Below are positions 34,438-45,899 of a stretch of 64,000 bases of DNA, piece by piece; position 1 is the stretch's first letter; each line of letters begins with the position of its first letter. Below the pieces are notes generated by a model. It was given only the letters and a program-made list of their open reading frames with translations, did no database searches and was not told where the DNA came from. The position numbers were made by a program, and so were the translations under genes. The DNA comes from Ephemerocybe angulata (lineage: Eukaryota > Basidiomycota > Agaricomycetes > Agaricales > Psathyrellaceae): assembly GCA_013368325.1 (NCBI GenBank), contig JAACJK010000163.1:930001-994000 (forward strand). Reading direction: 5' to 3'.

Positions 34438-37186
34438 TTAGTCTCTTCTCACATGGCTAGGTAGCAGCTCCTTCAGATATTTCTCCATCTTCTGCGCATT
34501 CCTGGCGAAGATTGTTGACTCTGGGTTATACAGTTTGCAATTGTCGAAGATGAGCAGGGCGTCTTCAACGAACTGCTCGATGTTCTTGTATTGGTTGGAT
34601 TCGAGCTTGCTTTCCATTGTCATGAGGTCTTTGTGGGTGTAAGCACGTTAGAATATGGGGATAGGTAGAGAACCATCGACGCACCCATGGGAGTCTTAAT
34701 GACGTCCAGATAGTCAGGGACTTCCTCCAGGTTGACCGGTTCTCGGAACGGCCACGAAAGACTGTGCTCCTTCAAGCTATGCAATGTCCTCTCCATCAAG
34801 TTATAGTCAGGGCTCTTCAAATTGAGGCTGAGCATGCTACAAGTCCCAAAAATCAGTCCAACGACATCAATGCAAAGGAATTGAGAGCGAAGCTTACTCC
34901 TTTTCCATTTCGGGATTCCACCCAGTTTCCCTCAACCCAGGCACATCCTTCGGGTCCACAGTCATCCCCTCCTCCCAATGCCCGTCCTTAAACACATCCA
35001 ACCCCTGATGCACAACATGGCTCCGACTCATCTCACGTACCTTCGCCAAAACCGCTTCCTGCTGCGCCGCAAACAACTTCTTCTTATCCAGATAGTCCAC
35101 CTTCGGCACCATTGTACACTGCATGATTGTACCTCCCTCATAGTCCTTAATGTACCCCGCCCACACGCTCTTCTTCAGCGTAATCTCCTTGCTGAACCCC
35201 TGCTTCTCAAAGTAACCCACCGCAAAGTTATCCGCATACGTCAGGAAGTGGTGCATATTCGGATATGTTCTGCGGATGTGGGCTTTGAAGTGGTCCATGA
35301 GCATCCCGCCATAACCTTTCTCCTGGTCCGCACTGTTCGTCGCGAAGAATACGATCTCCGCGAAGCCACGCTGGGGGAAGGGCCGAAAGCAGATGCCACC
35401 GACGACCTTGTACCCGCGCTTGATAATCGCGAGGCTGCGGCTGTTCTCGTCGTAGACGAGGCGCGCGATGTATTCGCGGGGCATCTTGGGTAGTTGCTTC
35501 TGGAAGAGAGTTTTGAGGCCTGTGAGGATGATGAGTGCACGGGCATCGTATGGGGGCGTGGGGACGTTGTGTGCTGCGACTTTGGGCTTTGGAGACTTCG
35601 CTGTGGCAGTGGCAGCGGCGGTAGGGGGGGCTTGGGATGTCGAGGCGGATTCGGCTGGTTGGACTTGGGATGATGAAGGGGAGATTGACATGGAGGTTTG
35701 GGAGGACGGTTCTGGTGCTTGGGATTCGGGAGGTGGGGACCCCATGGTCGTGTCCTGGGACTCTGTCGGCGCAGGGGGCTCTGACGTGAACGGTGGCCCA
35801 TGGGGTGCAGATGTTGGGGGCGAGACGGGTACGATTTGTATCACACCCATACGCAGCTCGACGTTGGAGATCTTCTCCGTCCGTGCAGGCTTGAAAAATG
35901 GGTTCTGAGTACGCATTGGATAGGGAAGGTGGTAGTGGGTCTAACCTTTGGTGCAGTTGCAGGTACTGTACTGTCCACAGCCACCCCCGCGGCGAGCCGG
36001 GATAGTTGACCCTCGTCCATTTTGTCCTCAGTCTTCACTTTCACATTGCCATTCAACAGTTTACCATTGATAGCACCTGGGCGTGGATTGAATAATAGTT
36101 CTTTCACAAAGGCAACAGAGATACACACCATTCGCTTTGAGCCTTTCACCACTCTCCCCAGGCCCAAAGTGTGCGGGGGCCGTCCCCGCAGTGGATGTAT
36201 GATGAGACTTCTTCGCCTTCTTCCCCGCATGTCCGGGAGCTTTGCTCGTTCGTTTACCAGGGACGGACCTGCCATTCCCTGTACTTGAAGACGCCGCCAG
36301 ACGGGACGCGAGGGGCTTGTCCCCTTCTTCGTCGGAGGACGAGGAGGACGACTCCACGGTGTGAACCCTGCCCTTTCCACCAGATTTACGAATCGGCCCC
36401 GTCCGACTCGTTGTACGGGCCGTCGTTGTCGTCGTCGATGCAGGGACAACGCTAGCTATAAAAAAGTCGTCTGCATCTTCCTCGTCGCCCTCAGCATCAT
36501 CCCCCTCGGCGTCATCGTTCTCAAGCGTCGTGTCTACGTCCGCGTCGGAGAGTGACGAGCTGACCGAGCCAGAGGCCCTCCTCCGCTTTGCTGGAGGCTG
36601 GTGGCTCTCAATATCACTGAGAGATGAGGTGCTTGAGGTGGGAGAATCCGAGAGGGTGCGGGGTATAGAGTGGTGGTCCGGCGAGGAGTGCGCATGCTGG
36701 GCAGAGCTCGTCGACGACGCCGACTTGGTCCCAGGAATAATCATCTGCTTACGCAGGGACTTGACATCTTCGTCCGTATAACGAAAGTCAAAGAGACGGC
36801 CTGAGTCCTAGAGAAGGGTGTTGGAGGGGCTCATAGAGCGAGAAGAACGGCGGTACCTGCAGAATTTCATCGATGCGAATGCCCACATTCCCCCTCCTCA
36901 GCCATTCCGTTCTGCCCAGCTGCGCCTCGTTCGCATTGTGCGTACGCACGTCGTGCCCGCACTCGCAGAGCTCGAGGTATGACTGTGCTGAGGAGTCGTC
37001 ATCGTCATCGTAGTTCTCCTCGTCGTAGACGTCGGCATCATCCGAAACGACGGTCGTCCCAGGGGACGGATGCAGCCCGGTGCATGCACACTGCGTGCAA
37101 GGCGCATGCCGTGCAATCTTCAGCGAGAGGAGCGAGCTCGAGAGCTGGTTGCGGTCGTTGGCGACCGGATACGCAACTTTGACCAT
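34438..37186 (-). CDS. GCN5: Histone acetyltransferase Gcn5 (SAGA/ADA catalytic subunit) with PCAF-N-like head
   Basis: Reading from the start: [17 protein letters not shown], then a Cys/His-rich head ([31 protein letters not shown]). A long disordered Ser/Asp/Lys-rich segment and [20 protein letters not shown] follow. The GNAT acetyltransferase domain contains [38 protein letters not shown] (acetyl-CoA loop) and [16 protein letters not shown]. The C-terminal bromodomain includes [20 protein letters not shown] and [15 protein letters not shown] with the acetyl-lysine Asn. It acetylates histone H3 (mainly K9/K14/K18) in SAGA for transcription activation. Roughly 830 residues, longer than the yeast enzyme because of the head. 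Several short introns; start at 37186 is only about 140 bp from the divergent GH45-like gene. Confidence 0.9.
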
Positions 37187-37327
37187 CTGGAAGACGCCGC
37201 CGGATGTGGTTGTGGTTAAAGCAGTGGGCGCCTATCTTAACGCTCGGACCGCCGGCGTTAAAGCTCCCCAGGGCACCCGTGACCTCGAGCCAACATCAGT
37301 AGCGAACGCAAACGATGGCCACGACCG

Positions 37328-37987
37328 ATGTCTGCATGGATCCAGTACCCCCAAACCGGCCTCGCGACGCTGACCCACTATACGCTGCCTGCGGGCTACG
37401 TCGCCTCGTGTGGGTGCACGCCGGACAGCACGAAGTACCCCACTGCGGCCCTATCGCAGATGGCCTACGGCAGCAGCGCCAACTATGGCCCTGGATGCGG
37501 GTGGTGCTTCAAGCTATCCCTCCTCAATCCCCTCGTCTCGACGCCCCCCTTTGTCCCCAGCAAAACTAAATCCATCGTCGTCAAAATCACCGACTTATGC
37601 CCGTTCACCCAGGGCGGGTGGTGCGGTGGCACCACAAACTCGACCAACAGCGCTGGGGCGCAGCTCAACTTCGACCTTGCATACCCTTCTAAAGCTATTC
37701 CCGACGACTTCTTTCCATCTGACGAGAAACTGTACGGATACAAGGATTTCGGCGTCTGGAACATCACATACGAGTCCGTCTCATGTTATTCATCGTGGGC
37801 AGGCTCCGTCAACCCCTCTGCCCTGGGCAGCGTACGAGCTCTGGAGACTAGTGCTTGCTGTCCTGCAGAGCCTACTGGGAGTAGCGAGGATACGTGTCCC
37901 TCTTATTCGGACAAGAATGGACTTCCGTGCGTGTCTGGCTCTTGCAAATTTTCGCAGACTGACCTCACCGCCGCCCTTGAACTATAG
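37328..37987 (+). CDS. GH45/endoglucanase V-like (double-psi beta-barrel) protein
   Basis: Starts MSAWIQYPQTGLATLTHYTL and continues YVASCGCTPDSTKYPTAAL, SQMAYGSSANYGPGCGWCFK, IVVKITDLCPFTQGGWCGGT, QLNFDLAYPSKAI and DFGVWNITYESVSCYSSWAG. These Cys and DLCP motifs match Agaricomycete GH45 endoglucanases and related expansin-like proteins; the Asp in ITDLCP is the expected acid. Family members are secreted and act on cellulose or beta-glucan. Odd points: no signal peptide can be seen upstream, and just after the stop a +1 frame encodes a hydrophobic tail (ISSLLISALLISWIQSF) like a GPI signal. The 5' or 3' end is therefore probably mis-modelled or mutated. Confidence 0.75.
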   Translation: MSAWIQYPQTGLATLTHYTLPAGYVASCGCTPDSTKYPTAALSQMAYGSSANYGPGCGWCFKLSLLNPLVSTPPFVPSKTKSIVVKITDLCPFTQGGWCGGTTNSTNSAGAQLNFDLAYPSKAIPDDFFPSDEKLYGYKDFGVWNITYESVSCYSSWAGSVNPSALGSVRALETSACCPAEPTGSSEDTCPSYSDKNGLPCVSGSCKFSQTDLTAALEL

Positions 37988-38493
37988 CCCGGACACATCA
38001 ACCAAGGGCAGTGGCCACCGTCCAACACAACGCATCTCGTCTTTGCTCATCTCTGCGCTTCTCATATCTTGGATACAATCCTTCTAACGAGGATGGAACA
38101 CATTTTGGTGGAGGACAATTGTCCGATAGACACCTTTAATTGGATACCTCTAGATACCCCGAGGTTATACCCAGGCAGGAGGAAAAAACAGTGGATGGAT
38201 TATGGGGTAATGCTGTATGTATTTATCTGTACTGCTGAGGAAGTATATCATGAACGTGGGGGAGGCTTTCGAGAGCCAGGAGGTCGCGTTTCATGCCAGG
38301 CCTGACAGAGGAGGCATCACTGTATGTTATCATGTGAAAGATACATGTCTAGTCTGGGTGCCACAAAGGCACCAAGTGGGTATCAAGAGGTATGTAATGT
38401 GCAGAGGAAAATGTATGCATGACAAAGGCCGGAATGAGTGGAACACCAAGAGATAAGCGAAGGGTCTATCATGGTATCAAGAAAACAGTAACT
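37988..38493. other. Convergent spacer
   Basis: Lies between the 3' end of the GH45-like gene and the stop of the RING protein gene. The first 100 bp carry the out-of-frame hydrophobic tail noted for the GH45-like gene. Nothing else supported. Confidence 0.4.
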
Positions 38494-40244
38494 TCAATAG
38501 AAAAGCACGACTCTGTCCGACGGTATGCGGTCCCTGCCACGATGATCCTGTCGACGAGCATCGTCCAGAAGGTACCCTCGCATGTCGCCACCGGCCATAT
38601 CGGTGACGGCCATAACGTCCCCTTCTTGAAAATCAAAGTCATCCTCGCGCGACGCGTGGTGGTTCCCCGAGGCTTGAACTGCGGAAGACGTACGGGCATC
38701 AGAACCAAGAGCTAAAGAAAGAAAAATGGAACACACCATAGTATAGAACATCCTCTGCTCGCTGTAGTAACTGAGCCGGTCCCGAAAGTTGCCTAAGCCG
38801 CAGCGGCGCGAGTGGGATGTGATACCTTGGCTCCTCAACATAGTCCTCCTCCTCATCGACCAGCTGCTCCGCGGCCAGGTTCGGATCGTCCGTATACATC
38901 GATGAAAATGATGGTGCTTCAACGCTGAGCGGCCTTGGAGGTGGGCTTCTCGTACGCCAACCCGAGCCCGAGGCGGTTGGGGAACTCCCCCATGAAAACG
39001 ATCTCTCCGGCACTCTTGGCCGCGGGGTTACGACCTCACTAATCTCACTTTCCGGGCGCCGCCTGGGGCTGCTGTTGGCGCCAACGACATCATCTTCGTC
39101 GAGGGGGAAAGGTTCAGTGAGAACGCGTGGAACGAGGAAAGGGCCTGCACTGTCGTCCACTGCGTCGATGTGGTGCCCTTCGTACCATCCAGACGGGCGA
39201 GAGCCAGTGACTCGGATAATGTCGCCAGCTTGGATGGTGAGCTCATGCTCGTCGGTCGAATCATACCCGCTTGTCGCTCGCACTGTAAAATACGAGCAAT
39301 AGTTAATCAATCATCAACGGGTCCATGAGGTTATGAGTACGCTCTGTGGGAGGCTCACCTAGAAACGGGTATTCCTCGCGGGCAGGAGAAGGTTCCCTGG
39401 AGGATTCCTGAGATAAGCTCGGTAGCGGTGGAAGAGGTCGACGGATAACACGTGATGCTGGGGACGACTCTGCGGGCGGGGACGCGACGCGGGATGGGGG
39501 TCGAGATAGACGCCTGAGGACCGACCAGTTCCTGTTTAGCCGCGATAGACTTGATCTGCGATCCGTCGGGGAGTTGACGTCGACAACGAGATAGTCTTCG
39601 TCTTCGTTTAGGTCAAAAGGAGTGGGCACGTCCAGATGCACCTCTGGCGCGTCGTTGTCGTCGTCCGTCTCGAGCTGGAACTCCATGCGGTGCATGTCCT
39701 GGTGCTCGAACATCTCGACGAGGGGGAGAGTGGTGTCGCAGCCCTCGATGGGGCATTTTGTGGGGGTGTGCATGCAGTCATCTTCCAGGTGTGCGTTGAG
39801 GGCGTCTCTCCGAACCTTGTTTCTTGGGCACCCGACATCGCGGTATGGACACTCGATGGTCAGTTCGCTGACGAGCTAGGAGTAACGTTAGTGCAAAGAG
39901 CCTGTGGGTACTGATGTGGCACCCACTGATTGGATGATTGGGTTCGCTGGATGCAGTTCAGATACGTTCAGGGGTCGTCGGTCGACTGGGCACTGCCGCG
40001 AGTGCGAGAGGGCCTCGGTGATACAGGTGCGGCAAAAGGTGTGAAAGCACGTCGAAGCCGTCACTGGCATAAGAAACGGGGACCTGATGCAGACTACGCT
40101 CAGATGATGCTGCTCACGGACTTTGACGATTCAGCGACTCACAAGCATATTGGACAGAGCTGGACAAGCGATCAGCAGTGAGCTCGATGGACAAAGGACA
40201 GCGACACTCACAAGATGAGGGCTCGGCTCGCCCACATATTTCAT
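38494..40244 (-). CDS. RING finger / TRAF-type zinc finger / double SH3 protein (candidate E3 ubiquitin ligase)
   Basis: Starts MKYVGEPSPHL; after an intron the RING begins LCPICLSPFLMPVTASTCF and continues HTFCRTCITEALSHSRQCP and VDRRPLN, giving the full C3HC4 set. A TRAF-type zinc finger follows (LTIECPYRDVGCPRNKVRRD, HLEDDCMHTPTKCP, GCDTTLPLVEMFEH). After a disordered Ser/Pro region come two SH3-like domains: VRATSGYDSTDEHELTIQAG with GDIIRVTGSRPSGWYEG, and a C-terminal one with REDDFDFQEGDVMAV and GYLLDDARRQDHRGRDRIP. RING proteins transfer ubiquitin from E2; the SH3 domains likely choose Pro-rich partners. About 500 residues; the exon joints used give a continuous frame. Confidence 0.8.
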
Positions 40245-40749
40245 GTCAGTGCTGGCGAGGGCGAGAGTGTGCATTGTGCGGAGTCATGAAACGAAAATCG
40301 AGAGCTCGAGGATTCGCGAAGATGGCTGGCATCACACCGCCAGGTCATGATCACCGCAATGGTAACAGGGCGATGCTGGCTTCATTTCCGCCTCGACGTC
40401 GCTGTCGCGGCCTTGTGTGCGGCAGCAGATCTTGTGCTAAACTCTATTCTCGTTGCATCCTCCTGGTTGTTGCGGCCGGAGATCCTGCTCACCAGTGCAT
40501 GGTCCGGCAATGACCGTTAAATTTGATGGTGATCATAATAGACTTGACTCATTCACCATGGGCACTGTACTTTGATGGCATCACTAACCTCCCAGGTCCT
40601 TTTTTTCGTAAGCGATAAGGAGCCTGGGAGGCTACTGTAAATCAGCTGCAGGCAGTTCCTTTTTGATATTTTGATTATCATCTCGGCTATATCCGAACCT
40701 CTCTGAGTCCACGACCACCCTCGCGTTCCTTTCGATATCCCTTGGATCT
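40245..40749. other. Spacer with hairpin before the KDZ element
   Basis: No gene. An inverted repeat CCTCCCAGG (40588-40596) and CCTGGGAGG (40623-40631) with a 26-nt loop lies about 120 bp before the KDZ start codon. Confidence 0.45.
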
Positions 40750-43700
40750 ATGAGCTCATCCTCAACATCGAAACATGCCAATGACGCTAAACGCAAGCGG
40801 GCGAACCAATCCACGCAGCGGGGGATGGGTTCCCTCTACGAAAGCCCGAAAAAGAGCCGAGCAACCCACGGCAACATTTCAGCACCTAAAACCTTTGTTC
40901 ACGACTTGAAGCAGGAGGCCTTAAAGAAACAACTGGCTAGTCTCCGCGCAGAGATTCAAGCCGAGGAGGATGCAGGCTCTGAGCGTGAAGATGACGACTT
41001 CTCAATGGATATCGACACAGACTTGAATAGTGGCGGGCTAAATGATCAGATCCAGCAATCAGACCCTCCCTCCCAACCTGCGGCATTCACAACCCCTCCA
41101 GCCTCTCCGGCCCCAGGAAGGACTCCGGATCTGAGCTATGTCCCAGAACCAGCACCGTTGCAGGAGGAGAATGCGAATAACGCCCAACCGGGGAAAAGGC
41201 GCCGACAAGCGCCCAACGAGAGTGCGAAAAGCCTTTACCATCGCTGGGAGGACCTATTACCCGAAATCTATGCCCCATACCTTAAATACATGGAACAATC
41301 GTATGGACAGATGGCGCTCCCACTTTTACCTTCAACTGTGAGGGTTTGTGAACCTACTTGCCAGGAGACCCACAAGACATCAAGAATTCTCTGCCTCTAT
41401 CCACACCGTGAGTTTGCTACCTTTGTGCTTGCTTGCCTCCCAATGTCACTAAACCCTTGCATTCTAGACTACCAATATATCGACTTTCAATGGTGCACCA
41501 CGTCGTCCCTCCCCGTATGCTTAGTTCGAAAGGGCTTGTTCCCGACTGCTCCTACACGACCGGGCATTGCAATATCCCTCGAATTGCTGGCATTCTACAA
41601 GGCTCTGTTTGAACATGCCTGCGATGCGACTACTGCGCTAGCGCATGCACTGAACGCACACTACACGAGGCGCGGCTTTGTTTTGGTTGATAAAAAGGTA
41701 AGTGTATCGAACCTTGACTTTTCAACCCACTGACACCTGGCAGGGTTGCTTGGTTGGCGAGCCCTTCAGGAAAGGGCTCGGTAAGGCATTTCAGTGGTAT
41801 GACTGCCTCCTACATAAGATAGAGTTGGATGTGGAAGCAGCTGTCCAATCTGCTACTAAGCATTGGAAGGAACCGGGGGCAGCGGACACCAGCGAAGCGG
41901 ACAACGACGGAGCGGACACCAGCGGAGCGGACCCCAGCGGAGCAGACACTAGCGGAGCAGACACTAGCGGAGCAGACACTAGCGGAGCGGAAGCGGACAG
42001 CAGTGGAACGGAAAATAGTGAAGCGGTAAGTTCAAAGAAAAGGCGGAAAAACGACAAACCGAAGGACAGAGGACCTTACCCAGCTTTAACCTTGAAGGAG
42101 TGTGCGGCAATTCTTCAATCTAGATGCCCTGCATGCTTTGCTGGTGTGAAGTTTGGGAGCCCGTTTAAACAGTGAGTTGTTAACCTTTGGCCCCTCCTCA
42201 TATTCGTTGACACAAATACACCCAGGGGCGCGGATATAGTTGTGGCTGTAGACGGCTGCTTTAACCACCGACATGTGGCAGCGCAAGGGGATGGGCCGGC
42301 GTTTTATCACCCGTTGTACTTCTTGTCCAAAGCGTTTGTTGACATGGTCGGCCGCGAGATTGAAGCTGCCCGGAAGTGTCCCGAAAAAGCCAGAAAAAAG
42401 GACTCTAACTTGGCCCCTGATCATGCAGTGGATGCCTGCGAGAACTCTCACGAAGCGGGAAGTGGTTCAAACGTCAAGACTAGCTTGGATCGTTTCGACG
42501 ATGGAGGAATAATGGGCCTCGTCTGCCGGCATGATATCCCGCTTTTCCTGGCCAACATCGACACTCCTGGCGAGCAACAAAAGTACGCCGTGTCTCTAAT
42601 ACGGCATCTTTTCTCCCTCATTCCAAACATCGCCACTGTGACCGTGTTGTACGACGTGGGCTGTGTCCTTGACCGAAGCCGACACCGGGTATGGCCTCCT
42701 CCTTTTCTCATATGTTACATTCTTAACGAGCCAGACAGTTCAACATATTCACGCCATCGATATCAAGAAGGCTATCTTTTTCTACAAGTGCTATGCACGC
42801 ATTCGCGCATGAAATGGCTTGTCAGATCATCAATAACCCAAGGTTCAGAGAAGGATTAGGCCTTTCCGATGGAGAAGGAACTGAAAGGCTGTGGTCGCGG
42901 CTCACCGGACTCATTGGTATTTTACGCATGGTCTTGGTAGGTTGCAGGTCCCTCTTGAATTTATAATGCTCATGAAACTTGCAGAGGAATAAGCGTATCT
43001 TTCTACTAGACCGACACCTTAAATCCCTGGGGTTCGAGATGCGCGCTAACCTTGGAAATCTATTGACGGATAAGATGCAAAAAAACATACCAAAGCATCG
43101 GCTCACAGCGGAGACGATGCTTGAGCGATGTGCTATGTCTGTTCCGGACCTTCGACGGGAATGGGAGGTCCAAAAGCAGTCACAGACATCCGTTCGCGCC
43201 CGTGAGTTCTCTAGTTGTCGATATTGCTGGAGAGATTGACATTTGCTTAAGACCCAGAAAACCAAATCAAGAAGGAGCTGGATTCTATCCTGAAACTGCA
43301 AACCAACTTAGATGCGGTCGAAAAGTCGATAAGCGAGACTCGTAACTTCGTTGAAAACAAGCACGGTGGATCCCACAGCTCCGAGGATATCCTCGACGAT
43401 CTGGGAAAGCAACAAAACGATCTTATGGACAAGGTCGAGCAGCTTTATGCATCGCTCAACGTCGATGAGAGTTTCCCTGAATTAATCGGAATTGATTTAG
43501 ACTTTGTTCGGAAACTCCTTTTACTTCGCACCCTGAAGATTAACATTCGGAAACGAGCAATTGCTAGTTTTTTGAGTGGGATAAAGTAAATCAGGCCAAG
43601 GGAGGGAAGGGCCCCACGATAGGTACGCAAACGGACTCTCTGCCGATGCTAAGAAAGCCAACAATTACTCTTTCCACAGGAACCAAGTTACACCAATACG

Positions 43701-45329
43701 CCCGTAGAGCAATTGCCAAGAGGACACCCACACTCCTGAAAGCCATTCGAAAGTTCAACAAAATATGTGGAGAATGTGCGGAAATATACCGGCCGGAATA
43801 CAACATTCCTCTTCCTGAAGTTCTTCCAGTCGACCTTCACGACCTGCAGCATAACTCGTCCATATTGGAGGATATCTGGATGAGCCCGGCCAGCCCGGAC
43901 AGAAATGCATGGCTCTACGATAGCGACGTACGGGAGGCCATGCGAGCGGTCCAGCAAGCCGACCGCTGCCAGGAGGAAGTCAAGCGGCTGGGCATAGAAT
44001 TTGACAACCTCTGCCGGTGGTTTGGGAAGGAGCTTACGTCCGTTGAGCTTGCTTTAGTGGTTCCGGAAAGTAAGCGCGTTTACAGACGTATCACCAGGCC
44101 CGCTAACATTATATAATTCTTCAGATGCGATTTTAGCGGGTCCACTATCCCAGTACCGCGAAAAGCTGCTATCCTATATCCCACACTGGCAAACAGCACA
44201 AACACAAGCACGCTACCAGTATCATCGAACAAGTGCGTCCGATGCGGCCAAGTCATTATCGTCGAAGTTGAACGGCCAGGTCGTGCCTGTGTCTTACAAA
44301 TGGGCAGAAGTCGTCGTGCTCGATCTATCTGGACCACAGGGAAACCCCTTCGAGGATCCCTCGGAACGGGGTATGGACGAGGAGGAGGAGGAACCATTCA
44401 TCGAAGCTGTGGCAAATCCGGTGGCTATCAGCACACCGGCTTCGGCGGTTACTACACTCGTAGGTGTATTTCAAAGTGTCTTGATTTATTTCTCACCTCG
44501 TTGCTGGCGCAGAAATCAATTCGATATGACGCGAGCCTTCTTGACCGCCTCAACTTGGTTCCGAGGAATACTGATCTGGGGACCCAGGAGACAACGCACC
44601 GCTGGTTTGATTTCACGCTACCTGGTGGCACCAAGGCAACCCGCCACACCTTTGACGATAACGCCCTCCAGTCCCTTCGAACCCCGGACGTCCATCTCAA
44701 CAACACAACCATGGAGGCGTGCGCTGCTCTTCTACACCATCATGCTCTTCTGAGACAATCAGCGACAGCTAACAACTCCGTCATCTTTTCTATGTTCGAT
44801 TTACATATGGCAATGTATAGCCCTGATAGGCTATGGGAGCAGGTAAAAGGGGGCTCCTACTGGTGTAAGGCGACCTGGATTATACCACTCCACAGGTTAT
44901 ATCCAGTGGCTCACTGGGTTTGCGCCATCATACACCCCAATACCTCCGATATATACCTTTTCGATAGCTTGGACGAGAGGAAAAAATGGAGCAGCAATCT
45001 CAAGGTATGTGAACAGCAGAGACCATTCACTGAAGGCACATGTTTCTGATTGCTAATTCTTATTGCAGGAACTCATAAATTTCGTGGATCTTCTCTTTGG
45101 GGAAGCCAAAGGGCATGGCTATTCAGCCAGCTCCCCAGATCTCCCATGGAAAGTCTTTTCGCTCACGCAACGGCCGCTCCAAACCTCGAACAATTCCTGT
45201 GGACTATGGGTTCTGGCGACAATTGCGTCTCACTTGGATGGATTTCATATACCGGACATCGATGAGGAAGGCATAGGACGCTTTAGGCAGAAGTTGTACG
45301 CACATATTTCGAACCTTTCCCCACCTTAG
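40750..45329 (+). pseudogene. KDZ transposase fused to a Ulp1-type (C48) cysteine protease, with one frameshift
   Basis: The N-terminal part is disordered and basic, followed by a CxC-like region (PVCLVRKGLFPTAPTRPGIA, ISLELLAFYKALFEHACDA). The KDZ core has DIVVAVDGCFNHRHVA, GGIMGLVCRHDIPLFLANID, ATVTVLYDVGCVLDRSR, MHAFAHEMACQII, LSDGEGTERLWSRLTGLIG and NLCRWFGKELTSVELAL. The C-terminal Ulp1-like domain shows His in AHWVCAI, Asp in YLFDSLDE, and Gln and Cys in LQTSNNSCGLWVLA. Exons join in frame except at a run of six T (43568-43573), where one base is missing relative to the conserved frame. The frame as given stops at about 43588 just after AIASFLSGIK, while the conserved part continues in another frame. 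Either a recent inactivating mutation or an assembly error in a homopolymer. Confidence 0.85.
41882..42001 (+). repeat. 15-bp tandem repeat inside the KDZ transposase
   Basis: Eight units based on GCGGACACCAGCGGA encode about (ADTSG)n. It is an in-frame low-complexity insertion between the CxC region and the catalytic core. Confidence 0.85.
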
Positions 45330-45899
45330 ACTCTCCGTATTACCTAGATCCTGTGTAGACCCATATGCAAGCCTTAGATATATCATCAAATTAGTATCAG
45401 CAGCCATCCCAACGATCCGTGCGTCCGCCTCCGCGCTCAGATTTATCTGTCAAGACACGGACCCTGTCCGCGTGTCTCACACTCCACCGTGTCCGGCACC
45501 GCGCGGTCATTTTGCCCATCCGTTACCGTGGTCTGGCTTCTCCGCGCACGGACTCGGACTTTCTCCGCCACCTCCGTCCATCCGCTACCAAATCAAGTCC
45601 GCTACCGCTCCGGGGCCGGACTTGGACTTTCTCCGCCACCTCCGTCCCGCTGTGTCCGGTGCCGTGGTCTGATCAATATCCTCCACCACGAGTGTCGACG
45701 TCTGTCCCCAGGTTCACGATCCCCACCCCCGCGTTCTTCACACACCACGGTTGGACAGAGGGCTTCTGGAGCCTCAAAGCTATGTACTGACAGGGTAGTA
45801 TTTTCACGTAACCTAAGCAAGTGGAAGGAACTGATTTTCTTCCCTGTGGAATCTCCGGTATAATATTTCTGTACCAACAATAGGGCACCCTTCCCTGGG
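45330..45899. other. Spacer with GC-rich CCGC/TCCG word cluster
   Basis: No gene supported. Between about 45415 and 45680 many TCCGC, TCCGT and GGAC words recur without a fixed period, like the clusters at 49.8, 52.8 and 54.0 kb. Confidence 0.45.

Noticed and set aside
40588..40631. Hairpin before the KDZ gene considered as a transposon terminal repeat
   Set aside because: Both arms are on the same side of the gene, 26 nt apart, and no matching sequence was found beyond 45.3 kb.
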